DNA from: Bryobacterales bacterium
Lineage (GTDB): Bacteria > Acidobacteriota > Terriglobia > Bryobacterales > UBA6623
DNA length: 64,000 nucleotides
NCBI GenBank assembly: GCA_028819575.1
Contig: JAPPLB010000069.1
Span: 24,470-88,469 of the forward strand
Direction: 5' to 3'
Below are positions 39,377 through 49,644 of this stretch, one piece after another. The position numbers and the translations under genes are program-made. The number at the start of each line of letters is the position of its first letter. The stretch's first letter is position 1. The notes below the pieces were generated by a model, which saw nothing but the letters and a program-made list of their open reading frames with translations, was not told the origin of the DNA and searched no databases.

Positions 39377-41652
39377 GACTCGTTTCGGTCACGTCGATAG
39401 TGCTGTTAACCGTCGGCCTGCTTGCTGCCGACGAGGCTATGGTCTCCAGTCGCCGCCATGCGGCGCTGAAGCCCTGCGACCAGTCGATGGACCGAGGCCG
39501 CCGGACCGAGGCGAACGGCTGTTACAGCCGGTTGCTCAACAGCTCGGCGAGTTTTTTGGTGAGGGCCGAAGCGGCGTGGGCGCTGCGGGACTTGCATCGC
39601 GCGAACGATCTGTTCCGCGAAGCGGTGAACCTGCGTCCGAAAGACCCCTACCTCCGTGTGCGATGGGGATATCTCTATCTCGACACTCATTCGCCGGCAG
39701 AGGCGGCCAAGCTGTTCAACGAAGCATTGTCCATCGATAAAGACTACCCGCCGGCGAAGGTTGGAGCAGCGACTGTTCTTGCAAATCGCTTCGAAGGAAA
39801 GGCCCACGATCTTGTCAATGAGGCGCTGAAGGCCGACCCCAACTTGGTCGAAGGGTATGTGCTGCTGGCGGGTATGTCCATCGAGGAAGAGGACTACGAG
39901 AAGGCCGAGGACCACATCGCGAAGGGCCTGCAGGTTGCCGGGAAGCTCGGGGACTCACCGCTCGAGTTTTACACCTTGCGGGCGTCGCTCGACCTGCTGC
40001 AGGGCAGGAAGGACAGCGACTGGACGCGCAAAGCGTTGGAGCACAATCCTACATACGGCAAGATCTACGCCGATCAGGCGCATTTCTACGTCATTTCACG
40101 GCGCTATCGCGAGGCGACGGAGTTGCTACGTAAGGCGATCGCTGTGGACCCCGAGCTGTGGTCGGCGCACGCGGACCTGGGAGTGAACCTGATGCGTCAG
40201 GGCGCCGACAAAGAAGGCCGCAAGCATTTCGAAATGGCCTATCAGGGAGACGCGTTCAATCCCAAGACGACGAACTGGCTGCGGCTGCTGGACAGCATGA
40301 AGAACTTCGAGACCAGTTCGAACAAGGATGATGTGTTGCTTAAGACACCCGAGGAGCTCGAAGCATCCGTCGGCAAGCCGGAGATCATTCTGCAACTACA
40401 CAGCAAGGAGGCAGCAGTATTGCGGCCGTACGTGATGGAGTTGGCCGAGGAAAGCATCGAGATCTTCGCAAACAAGTACGGGTTCCAGCCAAAGCAGCCG
40501 ATCCGTATCGAGATGTATCCCGACCACGACGACTTCGCGGTGCGAACGATGGGCATGCCTGGCCTGGGGCTGCTCGGCGTCACGTTTGGGTACGTCGTGG
40601 CAATGGATAGTCCTTCGGGGCGTCCTCCGGGTAGTTTTCATTGGGGCACGACGCTCTGGCATGAGCTGGCGCACGTGTTCACCCTCGAGGCGACGGAGCA
40701 TCTCGTGCCGCGATGGTATAGCGAAGGCATTTCCATGTATGAGGAGTGGCAGGCGCGTCCCGGGTGGGGTGAGCGGATCTCGAGCGATTTCCTCACTGCG
40801 ATGAAAGAAGACAAGCTGCTGCCGATCGCTGAACTCGACAAGGGATTCGTAAGACCGCGCTATCAGAGTCAGGTTGCGGTTTCGTATTTTCAAGCGGGTC
40901 TCGTCTGTCAACTGATTGCCGATCAATGGGGATTCCCGAAGCTGGTTCAGTTGCTGGATGGATTCTCGGAACAGATAACCACCGCGGAGAATATTGAGGC
41001 GGTGCTGGGAGTCACCGCGGAGGAATTCGACAAGCGGTTCGAGGACTATATGCAAGGGGAATTCGGAGAGTTGCTTCAGAGGCTCCCGGACTTCCGCAAG
41101 GCGATGAAGAAGGCATTGGTCGCCGCGAAGGCGAAGAATTGGGACGGCGTTCTGGAGCCGGCAACCGATGCGCTGGGTATTTTCCCGGACTTCGTGCAGC
41201 CCGCGAATCCATATGTGGTTCTAGCCACGGCGCACGACGGGTTGGGCGACAAGGTGGCTGCTGCAAAATATCTGAAGGATTATCAGGCGCGGGGCGGGAA
41301 GAATCCCCATTACATCAGGAAGTTGGCGCAGTGGCTGGACGATTTGGGAAGACGGGCGGAGGCGATCGAGGCGCTGAAAGGCCTGATCTACGTTACTCCC
41401 GGCGAATCGGAGCTGCACGTGCAGCTCGGCGAGTGGCTTATTGAAGAAAATCGCCACGCTGAGGCGGTTCGAGAGTTTCGGACGCATCTGCTGTCAAAAC
41501 CGCTCGACCTTGCCGGCGCGCACTTCAATCTGGCCCGTGCGTATCATATGATGGGGAACGCTGAAAACACTCGGAAACACCTGCTATCCGCACTGGAAGC
41601 GGCCCCGAGCTACCGGCCGGCGCAGAAGCTCCTGCTGGAAATCGTCGATTAA
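39373..41652 (+). CDS. TPR protein with peptidase MA-like HExxH domain
   Basis: 759 aa; TPR repeats at both ends; GTTLWHELAHVFTLEATEHLVPRWYSEGISMYEEWQA; GTGA overlap with upstream gene. Confidence 0.87.
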   Translation: MRLVSVTSIVLLTVGLLAADEAMVSSRRHAALKPCDQSMDRGRRTEANGCYSRLLNSSASFLVRAEAAWALRDLHRANDLFREAVNLRPKDPYLRVRWGYLYLDTHSPAEAAKLFNEALSIDKDYPPAKVGAATVLANRFEGKAHDLVNEALKADPNLVEGYVLLAGMSIEEEDYEKAEDHIAKGLQVAGKLGDSPLEFYTLRASLDLLQGRKDSDWTRKALEHNPTYGKIYADQAHFYVISRRYREATELLRKAIAVDPELWSAHADLGVNLMRQGADKEGRKHFEMAYQGDAFNPKTTNWLRLLDSMKNFETSSNKDDVLLKTPEELEASVGKPEIILQLHSKEAAVLRPYVMELAEESIEIFANKYGFQPKQPIRIEMYPDHDDFAVRTMGMPGLGLLGVTFGYVVAMDSPSGRPPGSFHWGTTLWHELAHVFTLEATEHLVPRWYSEGISMYEEWQARPGWGERISSDFLTAMKEDKLLPIAELDKGFVRPRYQSQVAVSYFQAGLVCQLIADQWGFPKLVQLLDGFSEQITTAENIEAVLGVTAEEFDKRFEDYMQGEFGELLQRLPDFRKAMKKALVAAKAKNWDGVLEPATDALGIFPDFVQPANPYVVLATAHDGLGDKVAAAKYLKDYQARGGKNPHYIRKLAQWLDDLGRRAEAIEALKGLIYVTPGESELHVQLGEWLIEENRHAEAVREFRTHLLSKPLDLAGAHFNLARAYHMMGNAENTRKHLLSALEAAPSYRPAQKLLLEIVD

Positions 41653-41670
41653 CGCCCCAAACTTTTCTTA

Positions 41671-42699
41671 ATGATGACTGTTCCTTCCGCTTCCATCGTC
41701 GATACGACGGACACGAGACATCTGGTCACCGTTTTTCGTGACACACAAGAACGAATCCGAGAACAGGTTCGACGCGTCATCGTCGGCCAGGAAGATGTCG
41801 TCGAGCACTTGCTGTTGACCCTGCTGGTCGGTGGACATTGCTTGATCACAGGCATGCCCGGCACTGCGAAGACGCTACTCGTACGGACGCTGGCCACGGC
41901 CCTGGGATTGACGTTCAAGAGAATCCAATTCACGCCGGACTTGATGCCGTCCGACGTGACCGGCACCGACATCATTGATGAGGATGTGACAACCGGACAT
42001 CGCAAATGGACGTTCGTCGAGGGACCGATTTTTACGAACGTGATGCTGGCGGATGAAATCAACCGCACGCCCCCGAAGACTCAGGCGGCGCTGCTCGAGG
42101 CGATGCAGGAGCTGAGCGTGACCGTTCGTGGGACGACCTACCGGCTGTCGCCGCCATTTTTCGTTCTCGCTACCCAGAACCCGATCGAACTGGAGGGAAC
42201 CTACCCCCTGCCGGAAGCGCAGCTTGACCGGTTTCTGTTCAACGTCGTGCTCGATTATCTGACGACGGAGCAGGAAATGGACGTCGTCAATCGCAATACG
42301 ACGGCCGGACTCCCTGAAGTGGATGCCTGCACGACGGTGGAGGAAATCCTGGAGTTTCAGAAGCTGGTGCGGCAAGTGCCTGTTTCAGAAGAAACGATTC
42401 GTTACGCCGTGAATTTCATTCGTGCGACGCGGCCCAAAGACCCCGAATCTACCGAGATGATCCGGAAGTACGTGAACTATGGGGCGAGTGTGCGGTCCAC
42501 GCAGTTTCTCGTGATGGCGGCAAAGGCACGCGCGCTGATGCAGGGACGCTATCACGTGACCATTGAGGATTTGCATGCCCTCGTGCTGCCCGTGTTGCGC
42601 CACCGCATACTGTCGAACTTCCATGCCGAGTCGGACGGCGTTACTACCGACGATATTTTGAAGGACCTCATCGCGGAGAAGCCCTCGACGCGAACTTGA
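41671..42699 (+). CDS. MoxR family AAA+ ATPase
   Basis: 342 aa; Walker A-like GMPGTAKTLL, LADEINRTPPKTQAALLEAMQE, FFVLATQNPIELEGTYPLPEAQLDRF. Confidence 0.97.
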   Translation: MMTVPSASIVDTTDTRHLVTVFRDTQERIREQVRRVIVGQEDVVEHLLLTLLVGGHCLITGMPGTAKTLLVRTLATALGLTFKRIQFTPDLMPSDVTGTDIIDEDVTTGHRKWTFVEGPIFTNVMLADEINRTPPKTQAALLEAMQELSVTVRGTTYRLSPPFFVLATQNPIELEGTYPLPEAQLDRFLFNVVLDYLTTEQEMDVVNRNTTAGLPEVDACTTVEEILEFQKLVRQVPVSEETIRYAVNFIRATRPKDPESTEMIRKYVNYGASVRSTQFLVMAAKARALMQGRYHVTIEDLHALVLPVLRHRILSNFHAESDGVTTDDILKDLIAEKPSTRT

Positions 42700-42706
42700 A
42701 TCCTCG

Positions 42707-43597
42707 ATGGCGATTCAGGCGCTTCTCGATCCGAAAATTCTCGCGCGCCTCTCGAACATCGAACTGGTGGCGCGGACGGTAGTGGACGGTTTTCTGACCG
42801 GTCTTCACCGCTCCCCCATTTTTGGCTTCAGCCTCGAGTTCGCCGAATACCGCCCGTATACGCCTGGTGATGATCCGCGGTTTATCGATTGGAATGTCTT
42901 CTCGCGCACCGAGCGCACCTATCTGAAGCGTTACTTGGGTGAGACGAACACGCACCTGATGCTGTTGCTCGACGCGAGTGCTTCGATGGGGTTCGCGTCG
43001 AATGGCGTCACCAAGATGGAGTACGCGCGGTTTCTCGCGGCCTCGCTTTCTTATCTCTCCATTCGGCAGCATGACGCGGCGGGCCTGATCGTTTTCGATG
43101 AGAAGGTACGGGATTATCGGCCGCCTTCGACGCGCCCTGGGCACCTGTTGAGTCTGCTCCACATGTTGGAGAGGGCTGAGCCCGCCACCGGTACGAATCT
43201 CGATTTGCCGTTTGATCACTTTCGGCAATACACGAGTCTGCGCGGGCTTGTCGCTGTAATTTCGGACTTTTATATGGATCCGGACTCGGTAGTAAAGGCA
43301 GTTCGTCCGTTGGCCTACCAGGGACAGGACATGGTGTTCTTCCATGTGCTGGATCCGGCGGAGTTGAAACCGGAGTTCGATCGCTCGATTCTGTTGGAGG
43401 ACATGGAGACCGGAGATCAAATGGAGATTTCGCCGGATTTCGCGCGGCGTGAGTACATTGAGCGGATGGAAAGCCACATCAAGAAACTAAGGTCCCAGAC
43501 GAAGGGGATTGGGGCGGACTATGTACTGTTGGACACGTCACAACCGCTGGATTTGGCCTTGAGGGAATATCTTCTGGTTCGTCAGCGTCGGCGTTGA
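42707..43597 (+). CDS. DUF58 domain-containing protein
   Basis: 296 aa; GFSLEFAEYRPYTPGDDPRFIDWNVFSRTERTYLKRY; MIDAS LLLDASASMGF. Confidence 0.95.
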   Translation: MAIQALLDPKILARLSNIELVARTVVDGFLTGLHRSPIFGFSLEFAEYRPYTPGDDPRFIDWNVFSRTERTYLKRYLGETNTHLMLLLDASASMGFASNGVTKMEYARFLAASLSYLSIRQHDAAGLIVFDEKVRDYRPPSTRPGHLLSLLHMLERAEPATGTNLDLPFDHFRQYTSLRGLVAVISDFYMDPDSVVKAVRPLAYQGQDMVFFHVLDPAELKPEFDRSILLEDMETGDQMEISPDFARREYIERMESHIKKLRSQTKGIGADYVLLDTSQPLDLALREYLLVRQRRR

Positions 43598-43657
43598 GTC
43601 GGAGGTGAGCGAATGCGTAACGGGATGTGCGGCGTCTTTGAATAGAGAAACGAACGG

Positions 43658-45667
43658 ATGTCATTGCTAGCGCCATGGTTCTTGCTGGGCGGGGTCGCGA
43701 TTGGCCTGCCGCTATGGCTGCACCTGCTGGAGCGCGAAAACCCGATCCACCTGCCCTTTAGCTCACTGATGTTTTTTGAGCGTCGTCGGCAAAGTTCGAT
43801 GAAAGAGCGACGGTTCCGCTATCGCATCTTGATGGCTTTGCGGATCGCCCTGTTTCTGTTGCTTGCCCTGGCATTTGCCAAGCCTGTCTGGGAGTTGACG
43901 GCCGGAGCCGGATCGGACGACCTGCCGGGTCTGCACATGCTTGCTCTCGATACTTCGCTCAGCATGAATTACGGCGACCGCTGGGACCGTGCCGTCCAGC
44001 AAGCCGAAGAAGTGATCGAGTCTCTTAAGCCCGCAGACCGGGCGCAGATCCTGGCATTTGGGCCGGGCGTGCGAGTCATCACACAACCGACCGGGAGCCG
44101 AGCGGAACTGCGTACCATGCTCGGAACTCTGGAACCAACGGCGTCTCGGAATTCATACGCTGATTTGGCGGAGGCTGTTCGCACACTGGCCCCGGACGCT
44201 GACGTGCCGGTGACGGTACACCTGTTTTCCGACTTCCAGCAGTCAGCGATGCCGGGCCGCTTCTCTGACGTCGCTCTGCCAACTATGGCAAGCCTCGTGG
44301 TTCACAACGTGGCCGAAGCGGATTCGCCAAATTGGACAATTGAAAACATTAGAGGAACGACTCGAGTTTTCGGTGGACGAGACACCCGCCTGGAGGCGGT
44401 CGTTGCCGGCTTCGGTACGGAAGAATCACGAAAAACAGTGACGTTTCTCCTGAATGGCAATCGGGTCGCTCGGCAGTCGTTGAATGTACCGGCTGTGGGG
44501 AGGGCCTCGGTCGTGTTCGAAGGATTCGATGTACCGGTAGGAAATAACAAGGGCGAACTGCTCCTGGAGCCCGCAGATGAAATGCCGTTGGATGACCGGC
44601 GGCTGGTAGCGATCAGTAATGCCGAGCCGGCGAAGATTCTGTTTGTCCATAGCGATCCGCGGAGGCGTGATCTTACTTTCTTTCGGGCGGCGTTGGATGC
44701 ATCGTCGCAGGCCATGTTTCGGGTGGAAGGGGCTTCGGTGGCGCAAGCCGAGCAAAGTCGGCCTGAGCAGTTCGCGCTGGTGATTTTTTCCGATATCCCG
44801 CAGCTTGATGAAACTGCGGCGGAGCGTTTCCGGTCATATGTGAAAACGGGCGGCTCAATGCTGATCGTGGTAGGTCCAAAGGCAACGCTCGCGGGGCAGT
44901 CTGCACTTTTGGAGGAGGGTATCGAAGAATCGAGATACGCCGGGCGTGAACGACAACGCTACCAGTTCGCCGGTTCGGTCGATGAGTCACATCCCGTGAT
45001 CAGCCGGGTGAAGCGCTTCCAGGGTGTAAAGTTCTACCGCTACGCACAACTGCCCGTCGGCAAAGAGGACAATGTGCCGGCGCGGCTGTCGGACGGGTCA
45101 CCGTTGCTGCTCGAGCGCAGACTGGGCGAAGGGCGCTTGTTGATCCTGGCGTCATCGCTGGGAAATATCTGGAATGATTTGCCGGTGAACCCGGTATTTG
45201 TCCCGTTCGTACTTGAGACGGCGCGATATCTTTCGGGACTTGATCGAAGATTACAGCAGGTGAATATCAACTCGATTCTGGAGTTGGGTGGACGGCTCGG
45301 CGCCGGTGTGCAGGTTTTCAATCCCTCTGGAGAACGTGCCTTGACGCTTGCCGGTTCGGTAGCGGGAGAAGACCTGCGTCTGACCGAGTTGGGGTTCTAC
45401 GAGCTGCGGCGAGCTGGAGCCTCGGAGTTGGCTGCGGTTAATCCTGATCCACGAGAGTCCAACTTGCGTCCGATGGAGGCCGACTTGGTCTCGACGTGGG
45501 AGAAGACGGGCCGCAATCAGGAAGCGGCTCCGATGGAGGGTAATAAATCTCTCATTGTTCCCCCGCCGCTGAAGCTTTGGAAAATCCTGCTGGTTCTCTT
45601 GGTCTTGATCGCATTGGTAGAATCAATCTTCGGCAATTATCACCTCAAGGTACAGCGGGAGACTTAA
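43658..45667 (+). CDS. BatA/vWA domain membrane protein
   Basis: 669 aa; N-terminal BatA LAPWFLLGGVAIGLPLWLHLLERENPIHLPFSSLMFF; MIDAS LALDTSLSMNYGD; C-terminal TM. Confidence 0.92.
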   Translation: MSLLAPWFLLGGVAIGLPLWLHLLERENPIHLPFSSLMFFERRRQSSMKERRFRYRILMALRIALFLLLALAFAKPVWELTAGAGSDDLPGLHMLALDTSLSMNYGDRWDRAVQQAEEVIESLKPADRAQILAFGPGVRVITQPTGSRAELRTMLGTLEPTASRNSYADLAEAVRTLAPDADVPVTVHLFSDFQQSAMPGRFSDVALPTMASLVVHNVAEADSPNWTIENIRGTTRVFGGRDTRLEAVVAGFGTEESRKTVTFLLNGNRVARQSLNVPAVGRASVVFEGFDVPVGNNKGELLLEPADEMPLDDRRLVAISNAEPAKILFVHSDPRRRDLTFFRAALDASSQAMFRVEGASVAQAEQSRPEQFALVIFSDIPQLDETAAERFRSYVKTGGSMLIVVGPKATLAGQSALLEEGIEESRYAGRERQRYQFAGSVDESHPVISRVKRFQGVKFYRYAQLPVGKEDNVPARLSDGSPLLLERRLGEGRLLILASSLGNIWNDLPVNPVFVPFVLETARYLSGLDRRLQQVNINSILELGGRLGAGVQVFNPSGERALTLAGSVAGEDLRLTELGFYELRRAGASELAAVNPDPRESNLRPMEADLVSTWEKTGRNQEAAPMEGNKSLIVPPPLKLWKILLVLLVLIALVESIFGNYHLKVQRET

Positions 45668-45670
45668 CAC

Positions 45671-48600
45671 GTGTATCCAGCCCCCTTGTCGCCTGCCTGG
45701 TCGTTACAGGACTATGTGCGCCGGATTCAGTGGCGACTGCGAGCACGGACGGCTTCGCGCGGGATTGGACTTACCATCGGCGTTGCCGTGACGCTGACCG
45801 TTCTCTGCGTTGCGATCGCGAACGAATTTGCGTTCTCGGACAGAAGCGTGATCGGGGGCCGAACGATTCTGTTCGGGGCTCTCATCACAGCCATCATCCT
45901 GGCGCTTTGGCGGCCTTTGCGGGGCTTGGGCATCAAGAATGCGGCAGGTCATGCTGAGCGGGAAATACCTGCTTTCGACGGCCGGATCGAGACTTTTATC
46001 GATCAGTCGCAGGGCGCGGAGGGAGCCGCGGCGAATCCGATGCTTGACTTGCTGGCTGAAGATACGCTGCAGGTCGTCGAGGCCGCTCCGGCCGAATCCG
46101 TGGTTGGTTGGCAGCGGATTATCACGTTTGCCGCGCTGGCGGCAACGGGTTTCTTCGCACTGCTTTGGCTGGGAACCTCAGGGCCCGGGTATTGGAGTTA
46201 TGGCACATCGCGGCTGTGGGCCGGATGGCTGGAGTCGAACGAATCTCCCTACTACGAGTTGCTGATCGAGCCCGGCGACGCGACAGTGCGGCGCGGGGCT
46301 GATCTCACCATGACCGCAGAGGTCATAGGCTTCGAAAGCCCATCGGCGCAGGTATATGTCAAGTACGACGACAGCGTCGAGTGGGAAGAAGCACCGATGC
46401 GGCGTCAGTTGGAGGGCGCGGGATTTGAGTTTCTATTCGCGGGAGTCAGGGATCCATTTGTCTACTACGTTTCTGCAGGCGGTATTCGCAGTGAGGAGTT
46501 TGCAGTCGACGTCGTGTCAATGCCGGTCTTGCGGGGACTCAAACTGACGTACCACTACCCGAAGTGGACCGGTTTGAAGAACGTCGTCGAGGATCCGGGT
46601 GGAGACATCAACGCCGTCGCGGGAACGGAAGTCGAGATTGCGGTTGAGACCGACAAGCCGCTTGATGACGGCGTCATTCTGGTCGATGGGGAGCAGGTGG
46701 CCAGTCTGGAGACGGACGGCCTGACGAGCGTCGGGCGGATCACGGTGCAGGGTGACGGGCTCTACAACGTGGCCGAGATCTACAAAGGTGAGGCGGTTCG
46801 CATTAGCGATGAATTCTTCATCACGGTGATTCCCGATCGCAAGCCGACCTTGGAGATCGGGCGTCCGGGGCGTGATTTTCAGGCGACGAATATCGAGGAA
46901 GTCGTCGTCGACTTGAAGGCCGAGGACGATTTCGGCATCGCTTCTCTGGACCTTTTTTATTCACTCAACGGAGGCGAAATGAAAATGGTCTCCGTGAAAC
47001 GCCAGGGCTTCAAGGAAGCGCGCGGTCGCCACACGTTCTATCTGGAAGAGATGGGCGAGGGCAAGGCTTCGCTTGAAGTGCGCGAAGAAAATGACGAGGA
47101 GCAGGAGTTGAACTCCGTCCATCTGGTGCCAGGCGACCTGATCACCTATTACGCGGTGGCCCGCGATCACAAACTGGCGGCCAAGACGGACATGTACTTC
47201 GTCGAGGTACGGCCGTTCGATTTGGTCTTTCGCCAGGGCCAGCAGGGTGGAGGCGGGATGAGTGGCGGCGAGCAGCGGCAGAACGAAATCTCCAAGCGGC
47301 AGAAGGAAATCATTGCGGCTACCTGGAATTTGATTCGTGCATCGGAAGAGGCAAAGCCCTCGGATCGTTCTGAGATAAACGACAACGCGCTCGTCTTGTC
47401 CGATATCCAGCTCACGTTGCGGGATCAGGCGCGCACATTGGTTGAGCGAACGAAGGCGCGGCAACTGACAGGAGCGGATGAGAAGATCGGGCGGTTTATC
47501 GAGAATCTCGAAAAAGCGGCTGAATTCATGGAGCCCGCTGCAGATAAGCTGCACGAAATGAAGCTCGCGGAGGCAGTGGCTCCGGAGCAGAAGGCGCTTC
47601 AATATGTGCTTCGAGCGGAGGCGATCTTCCGTGAACTCCAGATCAGCTTCGGCCGGGGCAACGGGCAGGGGGGCGGCCAGGCGCAACTCGACTTGGCAGA
47701 GATGTTCGAGTTGGAGATGGACTTGACGAAGAACCAATACGAGACGGGCGGTGGTTCTTCGCAGCAACAGCTCGAACGCGAGGTCGATGAACTGATGGAG
47801 AAGCTGCGTGCGTTGGCGCAGCGGCAACAAAAGCTGGCCGAGCGGCGAAAGCAGCAGCAGGAGATGACCTTCGCGCAGCGCTGGCAGCAGGAGATGCTGC
47901 GGCGTGAGGCGCTGGAACTGAAGAGGCAGCTTGAAGAGTTGCAACGGCGTCAGCGGGAGCAGCAGGCGACACAGGCCCGGTCTGGCAACCGCTCACAGCA
48001 ACAAACCGGGCAGTCGCAATCAGGTCGGCAGCAATCCGATCAACAGAGCGAACGGCAATCGGGCCGGTCCGCGGGACGAAGCCGGTCTACAGGCGCCGCC
48101 GCAGGCCCGCAGAACCTGCAGCAGATTATCGAGCGGCTCGACCAGGCGACACGCGATATGCAGACCAATCCATCAAGCGCCAATGGTTCCCGGCAGCGAG
48201 TCGGCAAAGATCCGGAGGCGGCGCAACGGGCTCAGGAGCGGTTGCAAGAAGCGCTGCAACAGTTGACAAGGGAGCGGCGCGGACAGAATGCGTCCGCGCT
48301 TTCCGAGCTGGCTCAACGTTCGGAGAAGCTGGCGCATGACCAGCGGGAAATCGGCGATCGTCTGAAGCAGGATCTGCGAGAGTCAATTAGGGCTCAGCAG
48401 AAAGCCGAAGCCGAATCCGGGAGACGAGGCAGGCTGCGGAGCCGTCTTTCCCCTTCCGAAGCGCTTGATCTCGCGGACCGCAAGAAAGCGATGCAGGAAG
48501 AGCTCGAGGCGATTGAGCGCGAGATGCAGGGCACGATCCGCAGGCTTGATGGATCGCAGCGGGAAGCGTCTCGCAAGTTGCGGGAAGCCCTTGGAGAAAT

Positions 48601-49414
48601 CCAGCAAAATGAGATCGGCACTCGGCTGCGCGTCGTGGCCGAGTACATCCGGCGTGGACTGGCTCCCCATGCCGCGCAGGGCGAAGACATGGTGACCCGC
48701 TCGCTCGAACAATTACGTGACGATCTGAAAGATGCTGAGCGGCTTGCCCAGGCCAACGGGCCGGGCAACGAGCGCGGTTTGGAGCAATCGCTGGCGCAAC
48801 TCGAGAGCATGCGGCGGCGCTTGGAGCGCGCTGCGGATGGCGATCAGGGTGGCGGGCAACAGGGTTCTCAGGGGCAGCCGCGCACACAGCCTGGAGGGCA
48901 GCAGGGAACCCAAAGCGCGAATTCCCAGCGGGGCCAGTCGCAGCAGGGCACCCCCTCGCAGACTGCGCAGGGAGGACGGATTGGCGGACCGCAGCGCTCG
49001 ATCGGAGGAGCATCCAACTACGGCGGAATGCGGAGGCCCGGCAGTTCGGAAGGCATCGGAGTCTGGGATGATCAGGCGCGCCGAGAAATGGAACAGGCTT
49101 TGCGAGAGGGTGTGCGTCTGGTCCCGCGCATGACTCGCGATCTACAGACGAGCGGCATCTATGAGGAAGATTTGGAAGAGATTCGCCGCTTTGTGAAAGG
49201 ACTGCCGAACTCACGCTTCGCCGGCAACCCCGAGCTGCTGGCCCAGGAATACCGCAGATTACTGTCGCTGCTGGAGCAACTGGAACTTCAGGTAAGGCGG
49301 AAAGTTGAAGAAGAGCAGGGAGGCCAAGTGCGCACTTCAGTCGCCGAACCGGTTCCGGAAGAGTATCGTGAAGCGGTCGCCGAGTACTTCCGCCGACTGA
49401 GTCGCGGTCGCTGA
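45671..49414 (+). CDS. DUF4175-like large coiled-coil membrane protein
   Basis: 1247 aa; N-terminal TMs then Ig-like region, long Gln/Glu/Arg-rich coiled coil. Confidence 0.82.
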   Translation: MYPAPLSPAWSLQDYVRRIQWRLRARTASRGIGLTIGVAVTLTVLCVAIANEFAFSDRSVIGGRTILFGALITAIILALWRPLRGLGIKNAAGHAEREIPAFDGRIETFIDQSQGAEGAAANPMLDLLAEDTLQVVEAAPAESVVGWQRIITFAALAATGFFALLWLGTSGPGYWSYGTSRLWAGWLESNESPYYELLIEPGDATVRRGADLTMTAEVIGFESPSAQVYVKYDDSVEWEEAPMRRQLEGAGFEFLFAGVRDPFVYYVSAGGIRSEEFAVDVVSMPVLRGLKLTYHYPKWTGLKNVVEDPGGDINAVAGTEVEIAVETDKPLDDGVILVDGEQVASLETDGLTSVGRITVQGDGLYNVAEIYKGEAVRISDEFFITVIPDRKPTLEIGRPGRDFQATNIEEVVVDLKAEDDFGIASLDLFYSLNGGEMKMVSVKRQGFKEARGRHTFYLEEMGEGKASLEVREENDEEQELNSVHLVPGDLITYYAVARDHKLAAKTDMYFVEVRPFDLVFRQGQQGGGGMSGGEQRQNEISKRQKEIIAATWNLIRASEEAKPSDRSEINDNALVLSDIQLTLRDQARTLVERTKARQLTGADEKIGRFIENLEKAAEFMEPAADKLHEMKLAEAVAPEQKALQYVLRAEAIFRELQISFGRGNGQGGGQAQLDLAEMFELEMDLTKNQYETGGGSSQQQLEREVDELMEKLRALAQRQQKLAERRKQQQEMTFAQRWQQEMLRREALELKRQLEELQRRQREQQATQARSGNRSQQQTGQSQSGRQQSDQQSERQSGRSAGRSRSTGAAAGPQNLQQIIERLDQATRDMQTNPSSANGSRQRVGKDPEAAQRAQERLQEALQQLTRERRGQNASALSELAQRSEKLAHDQREIGDRLKQDLRESIRAQQKAEAESGRRGRLRSRLSPSEALDLADRKKAMQEELEAIEREMQGTIRRLDGSQREASRKLREALGEIQQNEIGTRLRVVAEYIRRGLAPHAAQGEDMVTRSLEQLRDDLKDAERLAQANGPGNERGLEQSLAQLESMRRRLERAADGDQGGGQQGSQGQPRTQPGGQQGTQSANSQRGQSQQGTPSQTAQGGRIGGPQRSIGGASNYGGMRRPGSSEGIGVWDDQARREMEQALREGVRLVPRMTRDLQTSGIYEEDLEEIRRFVKGLPNSRFAGNPELLAQEYRRLLSLLEQLELQVRRKVEEEQGGQVRTSVAEPVPEEYREAVAEYFRRLSRGR

Positions 49415-49644
49415 CCACAGTCCCATCGGTGGATTCCGCGATACATCTTGCAGCGCCTTCTCGTGACACGGGAACGTCGTTTTTCGCCAACCCCCATCCC
49501 TTTATGTGGCTCTCTGTGCAGTTTGACGTTAGCCGGAATGAGTCTCATACCGTGCGATTCGGGATCTGATCACTCAGTCCTCAACTCAGCTAAGGGACGA
49601 AAATCTCTAGCCGGCTCGTTACGATTTATCGCCCGGGGTGGGAG

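Noticed and set aside
47750-49000. Possible tandem repeat array in Q-rich part of the DUF4175-like gene
   Set aside because: Repeats are low-complexity coiled-coil codons (CAG/CGG/GAG), without a fixed repeat unit or spacer; not CRISPR or VNTR by eye.
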